A stretch of 64,000 nucleotides of DNA from Bacteroidota bacterium (lineage in GTDB: Bacteria; Bacteroidota; Bacteroidia; Bacteroidales; Prolixibacteraceae), in the NCBI GenBank assembly GCA_023251455.1, contig JAHEYT010000033.1, forward strand, positions 50,323 to 114,322. The letters run 5' to 3'. The translations under genes and the position numbers were made by a program. A model generated the notes under the pieces. It was given only the letters and a program-made list of their open reading frames with translations. It searched no databases and was not told where the DNA came from. Shown piece by piece: positions 52,902 to 61,795 of this stretch; within the stretch, counting starts at the first letter, position 1, and every line of letters starts with the position of its first letter.

Positions 52902-52997
52902 AAGATAAATTTAGAGTTTAAGGTTACTCCATTGGATTAAAACCGTACTTTTAAATCCAGTTAGTTAAACCTTCGAATAATCATTTGAGTACCAATA

Positions 52998-54065
52998 ATG
53001 GCACGATTCCTTAACGACCGACAAAAAGCTACCGGCGAGATTCCCGGTTCGCTGATTCATTTGGGAACCCAGCGAATTGAAAAGACCAGGATGAGGTTTA
53101 TCGATTTCACTCCTGAAAAGCAGATTGAATTGGAGCTTGAAAATCTGGAAGACTGCCTTCCGTACCTGGCTGAAAACACGGTCAGTTGGCTCAATATTTA
53201 TGGTTTGCACGATGCCGGATTGGTTCAGAAACTTGGGGAGCTGTTCGAAATTCACAGTTTGCTGCTTGAAGACATGCTCAACACCGGGCAACGACCTAAA
53301 ATTGCTGAAACCGAAAAGCTAATGGTTGTGATCATGAAAGTGTTGAACTATGATGAAAACACGAATAAACTCCAAGCCGATCAGATCTCATTTATATTGG
53401 ACGAAAATTACCTGATTACCCTTCAGGAAAAAGAAGGTGCGCATTTTGAAGCCATCAGGGAACGAATTCGTAAAGGAACTGGTCGGGTAAGGCGGAAAGG
53501 CGCTGATTACCTGGCTTACGTTTTGTTGGATACCATTGCAGATAATTACCTGATAAACATTGAGAAACTGGGCAGTCTTATTGAAAAAACAGAAGCCCGG
53601 ATTTTTGCTGATAAGCAACCAAAAAATTTAATGCAGGTCATCTACAAATACAAAACGGAAATAAACTTTCTGCGAAAAAACGTCAGGCCAGTTAAAGAAA
53701 TTGTGCATCATTTGATTGAAAATGAATCGGGTTTTATTGCTGACGATAACCTGAAATATTTCCACGATTTAGATGATTTAATTGAGCAAGCTTCGGAGAC
53801 GATTGAAATTTACCAGGCAATGCTGAATGACCAAATGAATATTTACCACGCCAATATGGGCAGCAAGGCAAACGAGATCATGAAGGTATTGACCATTTTC
53901 TCGGCTTTTTTTATCCCGCTAACGTTTGTAGCAGGCGTTTACGGCACCAATTTCGAATATCTTCCTGAAATTAAACTCAAATTTGGGTACCTGTATTTTT
54001 GGCTACTGATGGTTGCGATCACTTTGGGGTTGGTCATCTATTTCAAGAAACGGAAATGGTTTTAG
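52998..54065 (+). CDS. corA: CorA-type magnesium/divalent cation channel with GTN motif
   Basis: A 355-residue CorA-family protein: a large N-terminal cytoplasmic domain, a long stalk helix (about 205-290), two membrane helices at the end (about 297-317 and 330-349) and a basic tail KKRKW. The end of the first membrane helix reads FFIPLTFVAGVYGTNFEYLPE. The family filter is normally YGMN; here the Met is Thr. Gly and Asn, the critical positions, remain. Transport of magnesium, cobalt or another divalent ion is expected. It is preceded by a short gap after ppk2 and converges on the multi-PAS kinase gene. Confidence 0.92.
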   Translation: MARFLNDRQKATGEIPGSLIHLGTQRIEKTRMRFIDFTPEKQIELELENLEDCLPYLAENTVSWLNIYGLHDAGLVQKLGELFEIHSLLLEDMLNTGQRPKIAETEKLMVVIMKVLNYDENTNKLQADQISFILDENYLITLQEKEGAHFEAIRERIRKGTGRVRRKGADYLAYVLLDTIADNYLINIEKLGSLIEKTEARIFADKQPKNLMQVIYKYKTEINFLRKNVRPVKEIVHHLIENESGFIADDNLKYFHDLDDLIEQASETIEIYQAMLNDQMNIYHANMGSKANEIMKVLTIFSAFFIPLTFVAGVYGTNFEYLPEIKLKFGYLYFWLLMVAITLGLVIYFKKRKWF

Positions 54066-54119
54066 AGATGGGCGTTCGAATTAACTCATTAACGAATTTA
54101 TCTTGTAGTTAGCAAAAAG

Positions 54120-57100
54120 TTATTTACTGGAGACTTTTTTGGGAAGCGTAATGTGGAAAGTACTACCCATAAACTCGATGCTTTCAGCCCATATTTTACC
54201 GTTATGCCTGTCGATAAAATCTTTGCAAAGTATTAATCCAAGTCCTGTGCTAGGTTCGCCATTAGTTCCTTGGCGACAGTTAAGCTCATCGATCCGGAAA
54301 AGATTTGCAATCATTTTCTCATCCATTCCGATGCCTGTATCTTTGATCGTGATTTCAACTCCTCCGTTGGTATCAGTCTTGGCCAATATTAAAATTTTTC
54401 CACCTTTATCGGTAAATTTAACTGCATTGGTTGCTAAGTTTCTGATCGTCGATTCCAGCATATTCTCATCAGCATAAACAACCAGCTCTTCGGCAATGTT
54501 AATTACGATATCGACTCCTTTAGTTACAGCAATTTCCAACACCGACTGCATGCTATTGTTTACTTTTTCGAGTAATACAAAATGGTGTGGGTTGAATGCG
54601 ATCATACCTCTGTGCAGCCGCGACCATTGTAATAAGTTTTCGAGCAAACGGTGCAAGTTAGTTGCCGAATCTTTCATTAGCAAGGCTATTTCCTGAATGT
54701 TATCAAGTTTCATTGATGGCAGATCCTGTACCATTAACTGCGTCAATCCAAGAAATGCTGCAAATGGACTTCGCAGATCGTGTGCAATAATGGAGAAGAA
54801 TTTATCTTTTTCGGCATTGATTTTCAACAGTTCTTCATTTTTTAACCGTATTCTCTCTTCGGCTAAATTCTTCTCGGTAATGTCCCTGGCTGTGGCAATC
54901 AATACATCTTTGCCAAAATATTTGCCTTTATTCACAAACACTTCTTTTGGGAATATTTCACCATTTTTTCGAACCGCCCAAAAATCGAAAGCTGCAGGAG
55001 TCCCGGTATTAAAAACCTTTCTTAGAATATCATGAATTTCCCGAAGGTCATTTTTATCCGGAGCTCCAAGTGATTGAGGAGTCTGTCCGATAAGTTCATT
55101 CTTACTGTATTGGTACATTTTCTCTGCACCTTTATTGACATCGATAAAAGTTCCCGATTCGTCAAGTACATAGATGCCTTCAGAAACGGAGTTGAAAATA
55201 TCCATGTAGCTCTCGATTGCCACATTCAATGATTCTTCAACCTTCTTTCGTTCCGAAATATCACGGACAATAGACAATACCTCCTTATTTCCGCAAGGAA
55301 CATATCTCGATTCAAAATATTTTAACTCATCACCAATTTGCAGCTCATAGGTCGAATAATCAGGTTCTCCTGAAGCCAAAACTGCGCCAACTTTTTGTCG
55401 GGTAATAACAACAACTTCGTGAGGTAATATCTCTTCCACAAGTTTACCCAGAAACAATTCCGGATCTACAAGCAGTTGATTATGAGACTCGGAGTGGAAA
55501 TCAACAATTTTACAATTTGAATCAAAAACGAACATCAAATCCGGATTAGCACCCAAAAGGGCAATATTACGGTTCAGGCTATTTTTTAATTCTTCTTCTG
55601 CACGTTTTCTGGCACTTATGTCTCTTATTGTTCCCTGACCAACAAATTCGCCTTTCAGTTTAATCAATTTTACATTGATTTCTACATCAACCAGATAACC
55701 GTCTTTATGGTAGATCTGGGTTACGAAATTGCAAATTTGCTTGTGCTGAAAGATATTCTCAAGTTGTGTCAGATAAAAGGAAACATTTTCTTTGGGTAAG
55801 AATTCAGTGAATAGCCTGCCTACAACCTCTTCAACCTTATAACCAAGAACCTTTTCCACTACATTGTTGAAGAAAAGCTGTTTCCCAAATCGGTCGATAA
55901 CAAAAATAACATCGATTGTGGATTGAGCGATTACCCTATAATTTTCTTCACTATCCCTAAGTGCCTCCTCTGCTTTCTTCCTTTCAGTAATGTCACTCAG
56001 AATCAAAACGGCATTTTTTACTTCATCGCCCACTATTACTGGCGAAAGCTGTGATAAGAACCACCGTATTTCATGATTGAATCCCAATGCTCTTGATTGG
56101 TAGGTCTGAGATATTGTTTTGCTAAATACGTCTTCGAGTGATTGCATCATCGTTGGATGATATTCCGTTGCAGTCCAGTCACAAAAATTCTTGCCAATTA
56201 CATCTTCCTTTTTATAACCTGGGAAAGCACGGCTTGTGTATAAGATGGTTCCCTCGCTATCAAGTTTCATGATTATGTCGGCAGCATTTTCTGTAATAGT
56301 GCGTAACATTTCTTCACTTTTCAAAAGTGCTTCCTCGGCGCGTTTCCTTCGTAGGGAAGCAGCAGCCAAAGAGACAAAATTCTCAAGTATCTCAATGGAT
56401 GGATCAAAGCGATTTTTGCCTAGGGCAAGTAGAGAAGTGCCATATAATTTTCCCTCGACAAGATAGGATACTTCGATAAAACGATCAGCTTTAAGTATGG
56501 TTTGTGCAGTCAATCCAACTGCCGGAGGAATGGATCCGGAATGAACATCGGACAGAGAGTTGTGAAATTTAATTACATTAACCGTTAGCTCATGATATGT
56601 GTAATCACTTACGACAGTGTATATCTTATGTACGTGTTTATCAAGCAGGGTTACAATTGTTTCTAACAATCCCGAATCAAGTTCAATGTGTTTTGGGGTT
56701 AATGTTCTGCTTTCAGGATTATATTCTGAGAAAATGGCGCCAATTGCACCTGTAAATTCCTTGATACGCTTAGTGATGATCGCTTCCAGTCCATCTTCAA
56801 GTGAAGATTTTGCCAGTTCAATAGAAAATTGATTGAGTTTGAATAATGCTTCATTCTGTAACGCCAAAGTCATTCCTAAATGATCTTGAGAACTGATGTC
56901 CCTGTGTGTTACCACCAATAAATTACCATTTTGAGAAGCTGTGACAAAGGTTGATATTTCAACTGTTATATCAGTACCATCTAAACGTGTCATTTTTTGT
57001 TCATAAACCTGCCTTTTCCAATAGCCAGATTCATTAATAATGCCAAGCAATCTATTTTCAAGGATATTAAAAAAGTCTGGGGTTTTGAATTCTTTTGGAG

Positions 57101-57383
57101 ATAATTGGTAATGTAGGTCCCAGATGTTTAATCCTACGGCATTGGATTGTTTGATTCCAGTAAGGTTTTCTAAAGCATTGTTCCAACTGATTATTTTTCC
57201 AGTACTCTCACCAATTAAAATGCCTACAACAGAATGCTCAATAATGCTCTTATACTCTTCCGGGTTTAAAAATGCTATATTTTCTGAGGCAGTTCCTCTG
57301 CCTTCAGCAATCATGTCCTCAAAATCCATAACAGCTTTTCCTACTTTTTCCGTAGTAGGGTTACCCTTTTCCATATCAATCAT
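54120..57383 (-). CDS. Multi-PAS sensor histidine kinase
   Basis: A soluble 1087-residue kinase without membrane segments. From the N-terminus: PAS (about 47-165, SVVGILIGESTGKIISWNNALENLTG), a GAF-like region (about 185-335), then four PAS domains (about 345-465, 475-590, 600-710, 720-840), each ending in the usual linker such as DITERKKAEEAL or DISARKRAEEEL. HisKA follows (FFSIIAHDLRSPFAAFLGL, about 855) and the ATPase domain (NAVKFTD, DTGIGMDEK, STGLGLIL). The HisKA type and the ending match the kinase at 41827-42942, so the two are related by duplication of the transmitter. No receiver and no partner regulator lies adjacent. Ligands of the PAS domains cannot be told. Confidence 0.9.
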   Translation of the reverse strand: MIDMEKGNPTTEKVGKAVMDFEDMIAEGRGTASENIAFLNPEEYKSIIEHSVVGILIGESTGKIISWNNALENLTGIKQSNAVGLNIWDLHYQLSPKEFKTPDFFNILENRLLGIINESGYWKRQVYEQKMTRLDGTDITVEISTFVTASQNGNLLVVTHRDISSQDHLGMTLALQNEALFKLNQFSIELAKSSLEDGLEAIITKRIKEFTGAIGAIFSEYNPESRTLTPKHIELDSGLLETIVTLLDKHVHKIYTVVSDYTYHELTVNVIKFHNSLSDVHSGSIPPAVGLTAQTILKADRFIEVSYLVEGKLYGTSLLALGKNRFDPSIEILENFVSLAAASLRRKRAEEALLKSEEMLRTITENAADIIMKLDSEGTILYTSRAFPGYKKEDVIGKNFCDWTATEYHPTMMQSLEDVFSKTISQTYQSRALGFNHEIRWFLSQLSPVIVGDEVKNAVLILSDITERKKAEEALRDSEENYRVIAQSTIDVIFVIDRFGKQLFFNNVVEKVLGYKVEEVVGRLFTEFLPKENVSFYLTQLENIFQHKQICNFVTQIYHKDGYLVDVEINVKLIKLKGEFVGQGTIRDISARKRAEEELKNSLNRNIALLGANPDLMFVFDSNCKIVDFHSESHNQLLVDPELFLGKLVEEILPHEVVVITRQKVGAVLASGEPDYSTYELQIGDELKYFESRYVPCGNKEVLSIVRDISERKKVEESLNVAIESYMDIFNSVSEGIYVLDESGTFIDVNKGAEKMYQYSKNELIGQTPQSLGAPDKNDLREIHDILRKVFNTGTPAAFDFWAVRKNGEIFPKEVFVNKGKYFGKDVLIATARDITEKNLAEERIRLKNEELLKINAEKDKFFSIIAHDLRSPFAAFLGLTQLMVQDLPSMKLDNIQEIALLMKDSATNLHRLLENLLQWSRLHRGMIAFNPHHFVLLEKVNNSMQSVLEIAVTKGVDIVINIAEELVVYADENMLESTIRNLATNAVKFTDKGGKILILAKTDTNGGVEITIKDTGIGMDEKMIANLFRIDELNCRQGTNGEPSTGLGLILCKDFIDRHNGKIWAESIEFMGSTFHITLPKKVSSK

Positions 57384-57711
57384 TTGATCTGACTATGTCA
57401 TGTGTTAAAAACAGACATCTTCTTTAATAAATTGCTTATTTATGGTCTTCACGTCGCAAAAAACACTAAGTTAATTACCCCTAATCAACTTTAAATCCAG
57501 AATCTAAGCAAAAATATAATCTATTCCCTTGCAAGATAACGATTTTCTTTTGATTAATTAATATGGTAAGAATGGGATTGGGTATTTAATTTCTATTTTT
57601 TTATTGCATTGATGTATTTTTTTTGATTTTTCTGTGCAAATCTGCTCCTTTAGTTTATTTGGCCGGAGGACCTGAGATTTATGAATTCAGGTTTAATATC
57701 AGAGAAATGAC
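57384..57711. other. Gene-free AT-rich stretch upstream of the multi-PAS kinase
   Basis: No reading frame, hairpin or promoter of quality was seen. It must contain the kinase promoter on the minus strand, but no clean TTG/TAnnTTTG pair stands out. Confidence 0.4.
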
Positions 57712-57930
57712 ATGTTTACAAGATTTTACTTCGTTATTAAAACTTGATTCGCCTATTTGTCTATGGCAATTATTTGGGGATTGTCATTCCTTTTGATGCC
57801 AACATTGATTGTCGAACTGAATTTGGTCAAGTTGAATTTTCTGAAGAAAAGAGCTTATCCTGAGAAGTTGAAATCAGAATATGTCGTAAATTTTCGAGTT
57901 GTAGGAGTATTGGAAATCGGCTTTTTGTAA
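57712..57930 (+). pseudogene. Small membrane-protein frame interrupted by a stop
   Basis: From ATG 57712 the frame reads 11 residues, then TGA at 57745-57747, then stays open to TAA at 57930. The second part, from ATG 57763, gives 55 residues: a hydrophobic start (MAIIWGLSFLLMPTLIVEL) and a basic, coherent end (KKRAYPEKLKSEY...VVGVLEIGFL). The composition looks coding rather than random. Either it is a 55-residue small membrane protein or the remains of a 72-codon gene with a nonsense mutation. Not recognised. Confidence 0.3.
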
Positions 57931-57950
57931 TTAAGGGAGTGTGTTTGCAA

Positions 57951-58156
57951 ATAGAAAAGGCTGTCCTCTGACAGCCTTTTCACCCGTTACGACGGGAAAC
58001 TAACCTAAACCAACTAAACCTAATAAACCATAAGCTCATCAAAGTAACCAACTTTGTAGAAGCTACCTAAGTAACCATTAAAGCAGCACTTTGTTTTGCC
58101 AAGTGTATTATATTTTAAATATTCTTTATCAAAAGATTCAATCTTTAACTAACTAA
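57951..58156 (-). ncRNA. Candidate small RNA of about 200 nt with its own promoter and terminator
   Basis: The minus strand carries a consensus promoter (58163-58195), a run of about 200 nt without a useful open frame, and a strong hairpin: 57955-57965 with 57970-57980, 11 bp and a 4-nt loop, ending in TTTTCTATTT. A smaller CCCGT/ACGGG hairpin (57983-57987, 57992-57996) precedes it. The stretch before the hairpins is a G/T-rich repeat-like tract (GGTTTAGTTGGTTTAGGTTAG). The first 120 nt are A/T-rich and could pair within themselves. It is the only strong transcription unit in this 1.36-kb gap. Known families were not checked; length and position would allow a 6S-like or regulatory RNA. Confidence 0.5.
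57955..57980 (-). terminator. Terminator hairpin of the candidate small RNA
   Basis: Perfect stem AAAAGGCTGTC/GACAGCCTTTT with loop AGAG on the minus strand, then CTATTT. No minus-strand gene other than the candidate RNA could use it. Confidence 0.7.
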
Positions 58157-58162
58157 GCGTGG

Positions 58163-58195
58163 CAAAGGTATCAAAAAAAATAAGAAAGTACCAAA
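58163..58195 (-). promoter_or_regulatory. Consensus promoter driving the candidate small RNA
   Basis: On the minus strand TTTG (58192-58195), a 21-nt spacer, then TACCTTTG (58163-58170), identical to the strongest -7 elements in this window, including one of the rRNA-type promoters. Confidence 0.7.
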
Positions 58196-58741
58196 TGTCA
58201 TTTCAGTGAAAGCTGAATATTTGATGATTTTTTATTTTGGTAACACACCTTTTACTGGCAATTAATTTGTGAGTCTTTCGGTAAAAATCTTTTGCATTTT
58301 GTTTCTCTAGATTCTATTCAGCACAAACTGAATTGTGATCTGGCTAACATATATTGGGAAAATCCGATGACTTTACTGAGGTTCCAGAAGCTTTCGATCT
58401 GTAAAAATCAGAAAGATAAAGTTATCTCCTCGAATTGGAGTTTCTAGTAATTAAAGTGCTCATATTGAAGTTATAAATACCGATTTTTTGCTTCAAAATA
58501 ACTGAGGTTAAGATAAAAAATAGTTCAAGAAAGAAAAAATTTATGAGCTCAGTTGAACAGTGATTTTGCAATTGTGTAACACAATGCTATGTCAACCTTC
58601 AAAATGTGGGAACACTGATATCGTGGGGAAAGAAACCTTCTGAAATTGTTTTCAACAATCAGTTCTTGATAAAAACTTCCCATTTATTGATTGGTATTTG
58701 TCAGGATAGACGTATTTTGTCTATTATTTTAATCGGGTAGT
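58196..58741. other. Gene-free AT-rich stretch upstream of the GHL10 hydrolase
   Basis: No frame longer than a few dozen codons and no strong hairpin. The last 60 bp should contain the promoter of the hydrolase gene; GTATTTTG near 58709 is a weak -7 candidate. Confidence 0.4.
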
Positions 58742-60247
58742 ATGTTCAGGTTCCTTTTTGTTTCCTTTCTGTTTTTGTCTTTTGGTTTGTGGGCCCAGAT
58801 AGCCCCCAAGCGTGAATTTAGGGCGGTTTGGGTGGCAACTGTAAACAACATCGATTGGCCTTCAAAATCTGGACTTTCGACAGAACAACAAAAGAAGGAA
58901 GTTATTGACATCCTGAATCAGCATTCCAAAAACGGGATGAATGCCATTATCATGCAGATCAGGCCTGCTTCAGATGCTTTTTATCGTTCAGAACTTGAAC
59001 CATGGTCGAAATATTTAACAGGTACTCAGGGTAAAGCCCCGAATCCATTTTACGATCCCCTCCAATTTTGGATTGAGCAATGTCACCAACGAAACATGGA
59101 ATTTCATGCATGGTTGAATCCGTTCAGGGTAGCCCAGAATGTGGCTGATCCTCTTGCTGCCAACCACATTGTATTTAAACATCCGGAGTGGATTGTAAAC
59201 TATGGTGATAAGTTATATTTTGATCCGGGATTACCGCAAACAGGCGAATTTGTGGTTAAGGTTGTAACAGATATTGTTGCGAGGTACGATGTGGATGCTA
59301 TTCATTTTGACGATTATTTTTATCCCTATCCGCTGAAAGAAGATTTTCCGGATGAAAATTCGTTTGCTCAATATAACCGGGGATTTTTGGCAGGGCAAAA
59401 GGCCGATTGGCGCCGCGACAATGTGGATCTTTTGATAAAGACACTTTCCGAAAACATAAAAAAAACGAAGCCTTGGGTGAAATTCGGCATTAGTCCGTTT
59501 GGCGTTTGGCGAAATAAGGCTGACGATCCTGAGGGGTCGGTAACCACTGCCGGAACCACCAACTATGACCATTTGTATGCTGACATCCTGAAATGGCAGA
59601 AAAACGGTTGGATTGATTATTGCCTTCCTCAATTGTATTGGCAAATAGGCCATCCATCGGTCGATTTTCTGACACTGAGCAAATGGTGGGCAGCACATGC
59701 TTATGGCAAGGCAATGTATATTGGTCAGTCAGTTTATAAGCTTGATGCCAATTCGACCATTCCTGAATGGAAAGATCCGGATCAGTTGGTTAAACAGATA
59801 CAAATTATTCGCGAAATCCCGCAGCTTGGTGGAAGTGCTTTTTACAGTAGCGTGCATTTTAAACGCGATTTGTTTGGCTTCGATCAGACCCTTCGGGATA
59901 AACTGTACAAATTTCCTGCTTTGGTTCCACAAATGCCCTGGATTGATAAAAAGGCACCCGAACCTCCAACACATTTCAAAAAACGAGGACACAAGCTAAA
60001 GTGGAAGTCTGTTCATACAGAAAATGAAATGGATATAGCGGTGAGTTATCTGGTTTATCTGAATCCAGTTGGGAAGCAATTTGATGTCCGGAATCCTGAA
60101 AATATTTTCACTATTACTAAGCATAAAAGCATCGTATTTAAGCCAAATTCCCGTAAATTACAGAGAAAATACGAAATTCGGATATCTGCTGTTGACCGCC
60201 TTCACAACGAGAGCGAAATAAGTAAAGTGAAAGTGATTAAATTATAA
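58742..60247 (+). CDS. Exported GHL10/DUF187-type glycosyl hydrolase
   Basis: A 501-residue protein with a signal peptide (FRFLFVSFLFLSFGLWAQ). The family signature REFRAVWVATVNNIDWPS (about 25-42) is followed by MNAIIMQIRPASDAFYRSELEPWS, EFHAWLNPFR, and IHFDDYFYPYPL (about 198-209) with the acidic pair expected at the active site of this TIM-barrel group. KPWVKFGISPFGVWRN and LPQLYWQIGH continue the barrel. The last ~100 residues look like a fibronectin-like domain (APEPPTHFKKRGHKLKWKS...YEIRISAVDRLHNES). Substrates are probably bacterial or host glycans, not known in detail. The glycosyltransferase gene starts 12 bp downstream. Confidence 0.88.
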   Translation: MFRFLFVSFLFLSFGLWAQIAPKREFRAVWVATVNNIDWPSKSGLSTEQQKKEVIDILNQHSKNGMNAIIMQIRPASDAFYRSELEPWSKYLTGTQGKAPNPFYDPLQFWIEQCHQRNMEFHAWLNPFRVAQNVADPLAANHIVFKHPEWIVNYGDKLYFDPGLPQTGEFVVKVVTDIVARYDVDAIHFDDYFYPYPLKEDFPDENSFAQYNRGFLAGQKADWRRDNVDLLIKTLSENIKKTKPWVKFGISPFGVWRNKADDPEGSVTTAGTTNYDHLYADILKWQKNGWIDYCLPQLYWQIGHPSVDFLTLSKWWAAHAYGKAMYIGQSVYKLDANSTIPEWKDPDQLVKQIQIIREIPQLGGSAFYSSVHFKRDLFGFDQTLRDKLYKFPALVPQMPWIDKKAPEPPTHFKKRGHKLKWKSVHTENEMDIAVSYLVYLNPVGKQFDVRNPENIFTITKHKSIVFKPNSRKLQRKYEIRISAVDRLHNESEISKVKVIKL

Positions 60248-60259
60248 AGTAAATCGGTT

Positions 60260-61744
60260 ATGAATCCAAATGTTGACTGTTTTTTTGTTTACACTGATCA
60301 ATCGTCGAGTCAGAAATTGGTTGATCAATGTCGAGATTCATCACTGGTGAATCAGGTATATGTTCTTGCCCCAAATCCGGTACAATTAAATAACTGTGAG
60401 GTGATAATTGTTGAAGAGAATGGCTCATGTTCAACAATCCGGCTGATTGCAAAACTGCTTCGGGCCGATTTTGCATTGCTCGCTCTTGGCAATTCATCCG
60501 TGGAAATAGGACAGGGAGCAATTGAACGGTTGTTACAAGTGGCTGAATATACTGATGCTCCAATGGTTTATGCCGATTATATGGAAATGAAAGACGGCCT
60601 ACTTTCAGCGTATCCGGTTATTGACTATCAATTGGGTAGTTTGCGCGATGACTTTAATTTTGGACCAGTCCGGTTCTTCAGATCTGAAGTTTTGAAAGCT
60701 TTCAGGTACGAAAATTATGAGACCTTGAAATATGCCGGTTGTTATGCGTTGCGTCTGCGAGCCAGCCGAATGGGCGAGTTGGTTCATATTCCGGAATACT
60801 TGTTTACAAAAGTTGAAACAGATACCAGGGCTTCAGGCGAAAAACAGTTTGACTATGTGAAAGCTGCGGCCCGTGAACGTCAGCTGGAAATGGAACAGGT
60901 TTGTACTGCTCATTTGCGTGAAATTGGTGCTCTGTTGCTTGCCCCGTTTACCGAACCCATTTTTTCTGAAAATTTCGAAACCGAAGCAACGGTTGTAATT
61001 CCGGTTCGCAATAGGGAGAAAACGATACGCGATGCTGTAGTTTCAGTGCTTATTCAAAAAACATCCTTTCCTTTTAACCTGATTGTTGTCGATAATTATT
61101 CGACCGATGGAACATCTGAAATTTTACGCGAATATGCCGAACAGGGAAAGCTTATACATCTCATTCCTGAACGAAAAGATCTTGGAATTGGGGGATGTTG
61201 GAACGAAGCGGCTTTTCATCCGGCTTGCGGAAAGTTCATAGTTCAACTCGATAGCGATGATTTGTACCTCAATGAAAATACGCTCCAAATCATAGTCGAT
61301 AAATTCTATGAAGATAATTGTGCGATGGTGGTTGGTAGCTATCGGATGACCAATTTTAATCTCGAAGAAATACCTCCTGGAGTGGTCGATCATCGCGAAT
61401 GGACTGACGATAATGGACCGAATAATGCTTTGCGAATCAATGGGCTTGGTGCTCCAAGAGCGTTTTACACACCGATCCTACGCGAGATTCGTGTTCCGAA
61501 TGTGAGTTATGGCGAGGATTATGCGCTGGGTTTGTCCATTTCAGGAAAGTATAAAATCGGACGGGTATATCAGCCGATTTATTTGTGCCGGAGATGGGAC
61601 GATAACACAGATGCTTCACTTGATGTGGCAAAAATGAATATCCACAACTTGTATAAAGATCGCATACGTACGTTTGAATTGCAGGCTCGTATACAACGAA
61701 ACAAAAAATCAGATCCTGGGAAAGACTGGTTCGACGAGAAATAA
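60260..61744 (+). CDS. Two-domain family 2 glycosyltransferase
   Basis: A 494-residue protein. Residues about 245-470 form a GT2 domain of GT-A fold: ATVVIPVRNREKTIRDAVVSVL, VVDNYSTDGTSEIL, and QLDSDDLY (about 331-338) as the metal-binding DxD. YGEDYALG (about 416-423) lies at the acceptor side. Residues 1-230 look like a second, degenerate glycosyltransferase-like domain (FALLALGNSSVEIG, DAPMVYADYMEMKDG) without a DxD motif. No signal peptide or membrane helix is present. It lies 12 bp after the GHL10 hydrolase gene, so the two are co-transcribed, yet one makes and the other cuts glycosidic bonds. Donor and acceptor unknown. Confidence 0.82.
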   Translation: MNPNVDCFFVYTDQSSSQKLVDQCRDSSLVNQVYVLAPNPVQLNNCEVIIVEENGSCSTIRLIAKLLRADFALLALGNSSVEIGQGAIERLLQVAEYTDAPMVYADYMEMKDGLLSAYPVIDYQLGSLRDDFNFGPVRFFRSEVLKAFRYENYETLKYAGCYALRLRASRMGELVHIPEYLFTKVETDTRASGEKQFDYVKAAARERQLEMEQVCTAHLREIGALLLAPFTEPIFSENFETEATVVIPVRNREKTIRDAVVSVLIQKTSFPFNLIVVDNYSTDGTSEILREYAEQGKLIHLIPERKDLGIGGCWNEAAFHPACGKFIVQLDSDDLYLNENTLQIIVDKFYEDNCAMVVGSYRMTNFNLEEIPPGVVDHREWTDDNGPNNALRINGLGAPRAFYTPILREIRVPNVSYGEDYALGLSISGKYKIGRVYQPIYLCRRWDDNTDASLDVAKMNIHNLYKDRIRTFELQARIQRNKKSDPGKDWFDEK

Positions 61745-61795
61745 TCACTATTCATCGCTCAATTCTCACAATCGACCGTATCGTTAATTCGCTTT

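Noticed and set aside
54120..57383. The multi-PAS kinase as a phytochrome or a membrane sensor
   Set aside because: No bilin-binding GAF/PHY signature and no membrane helix is visible.
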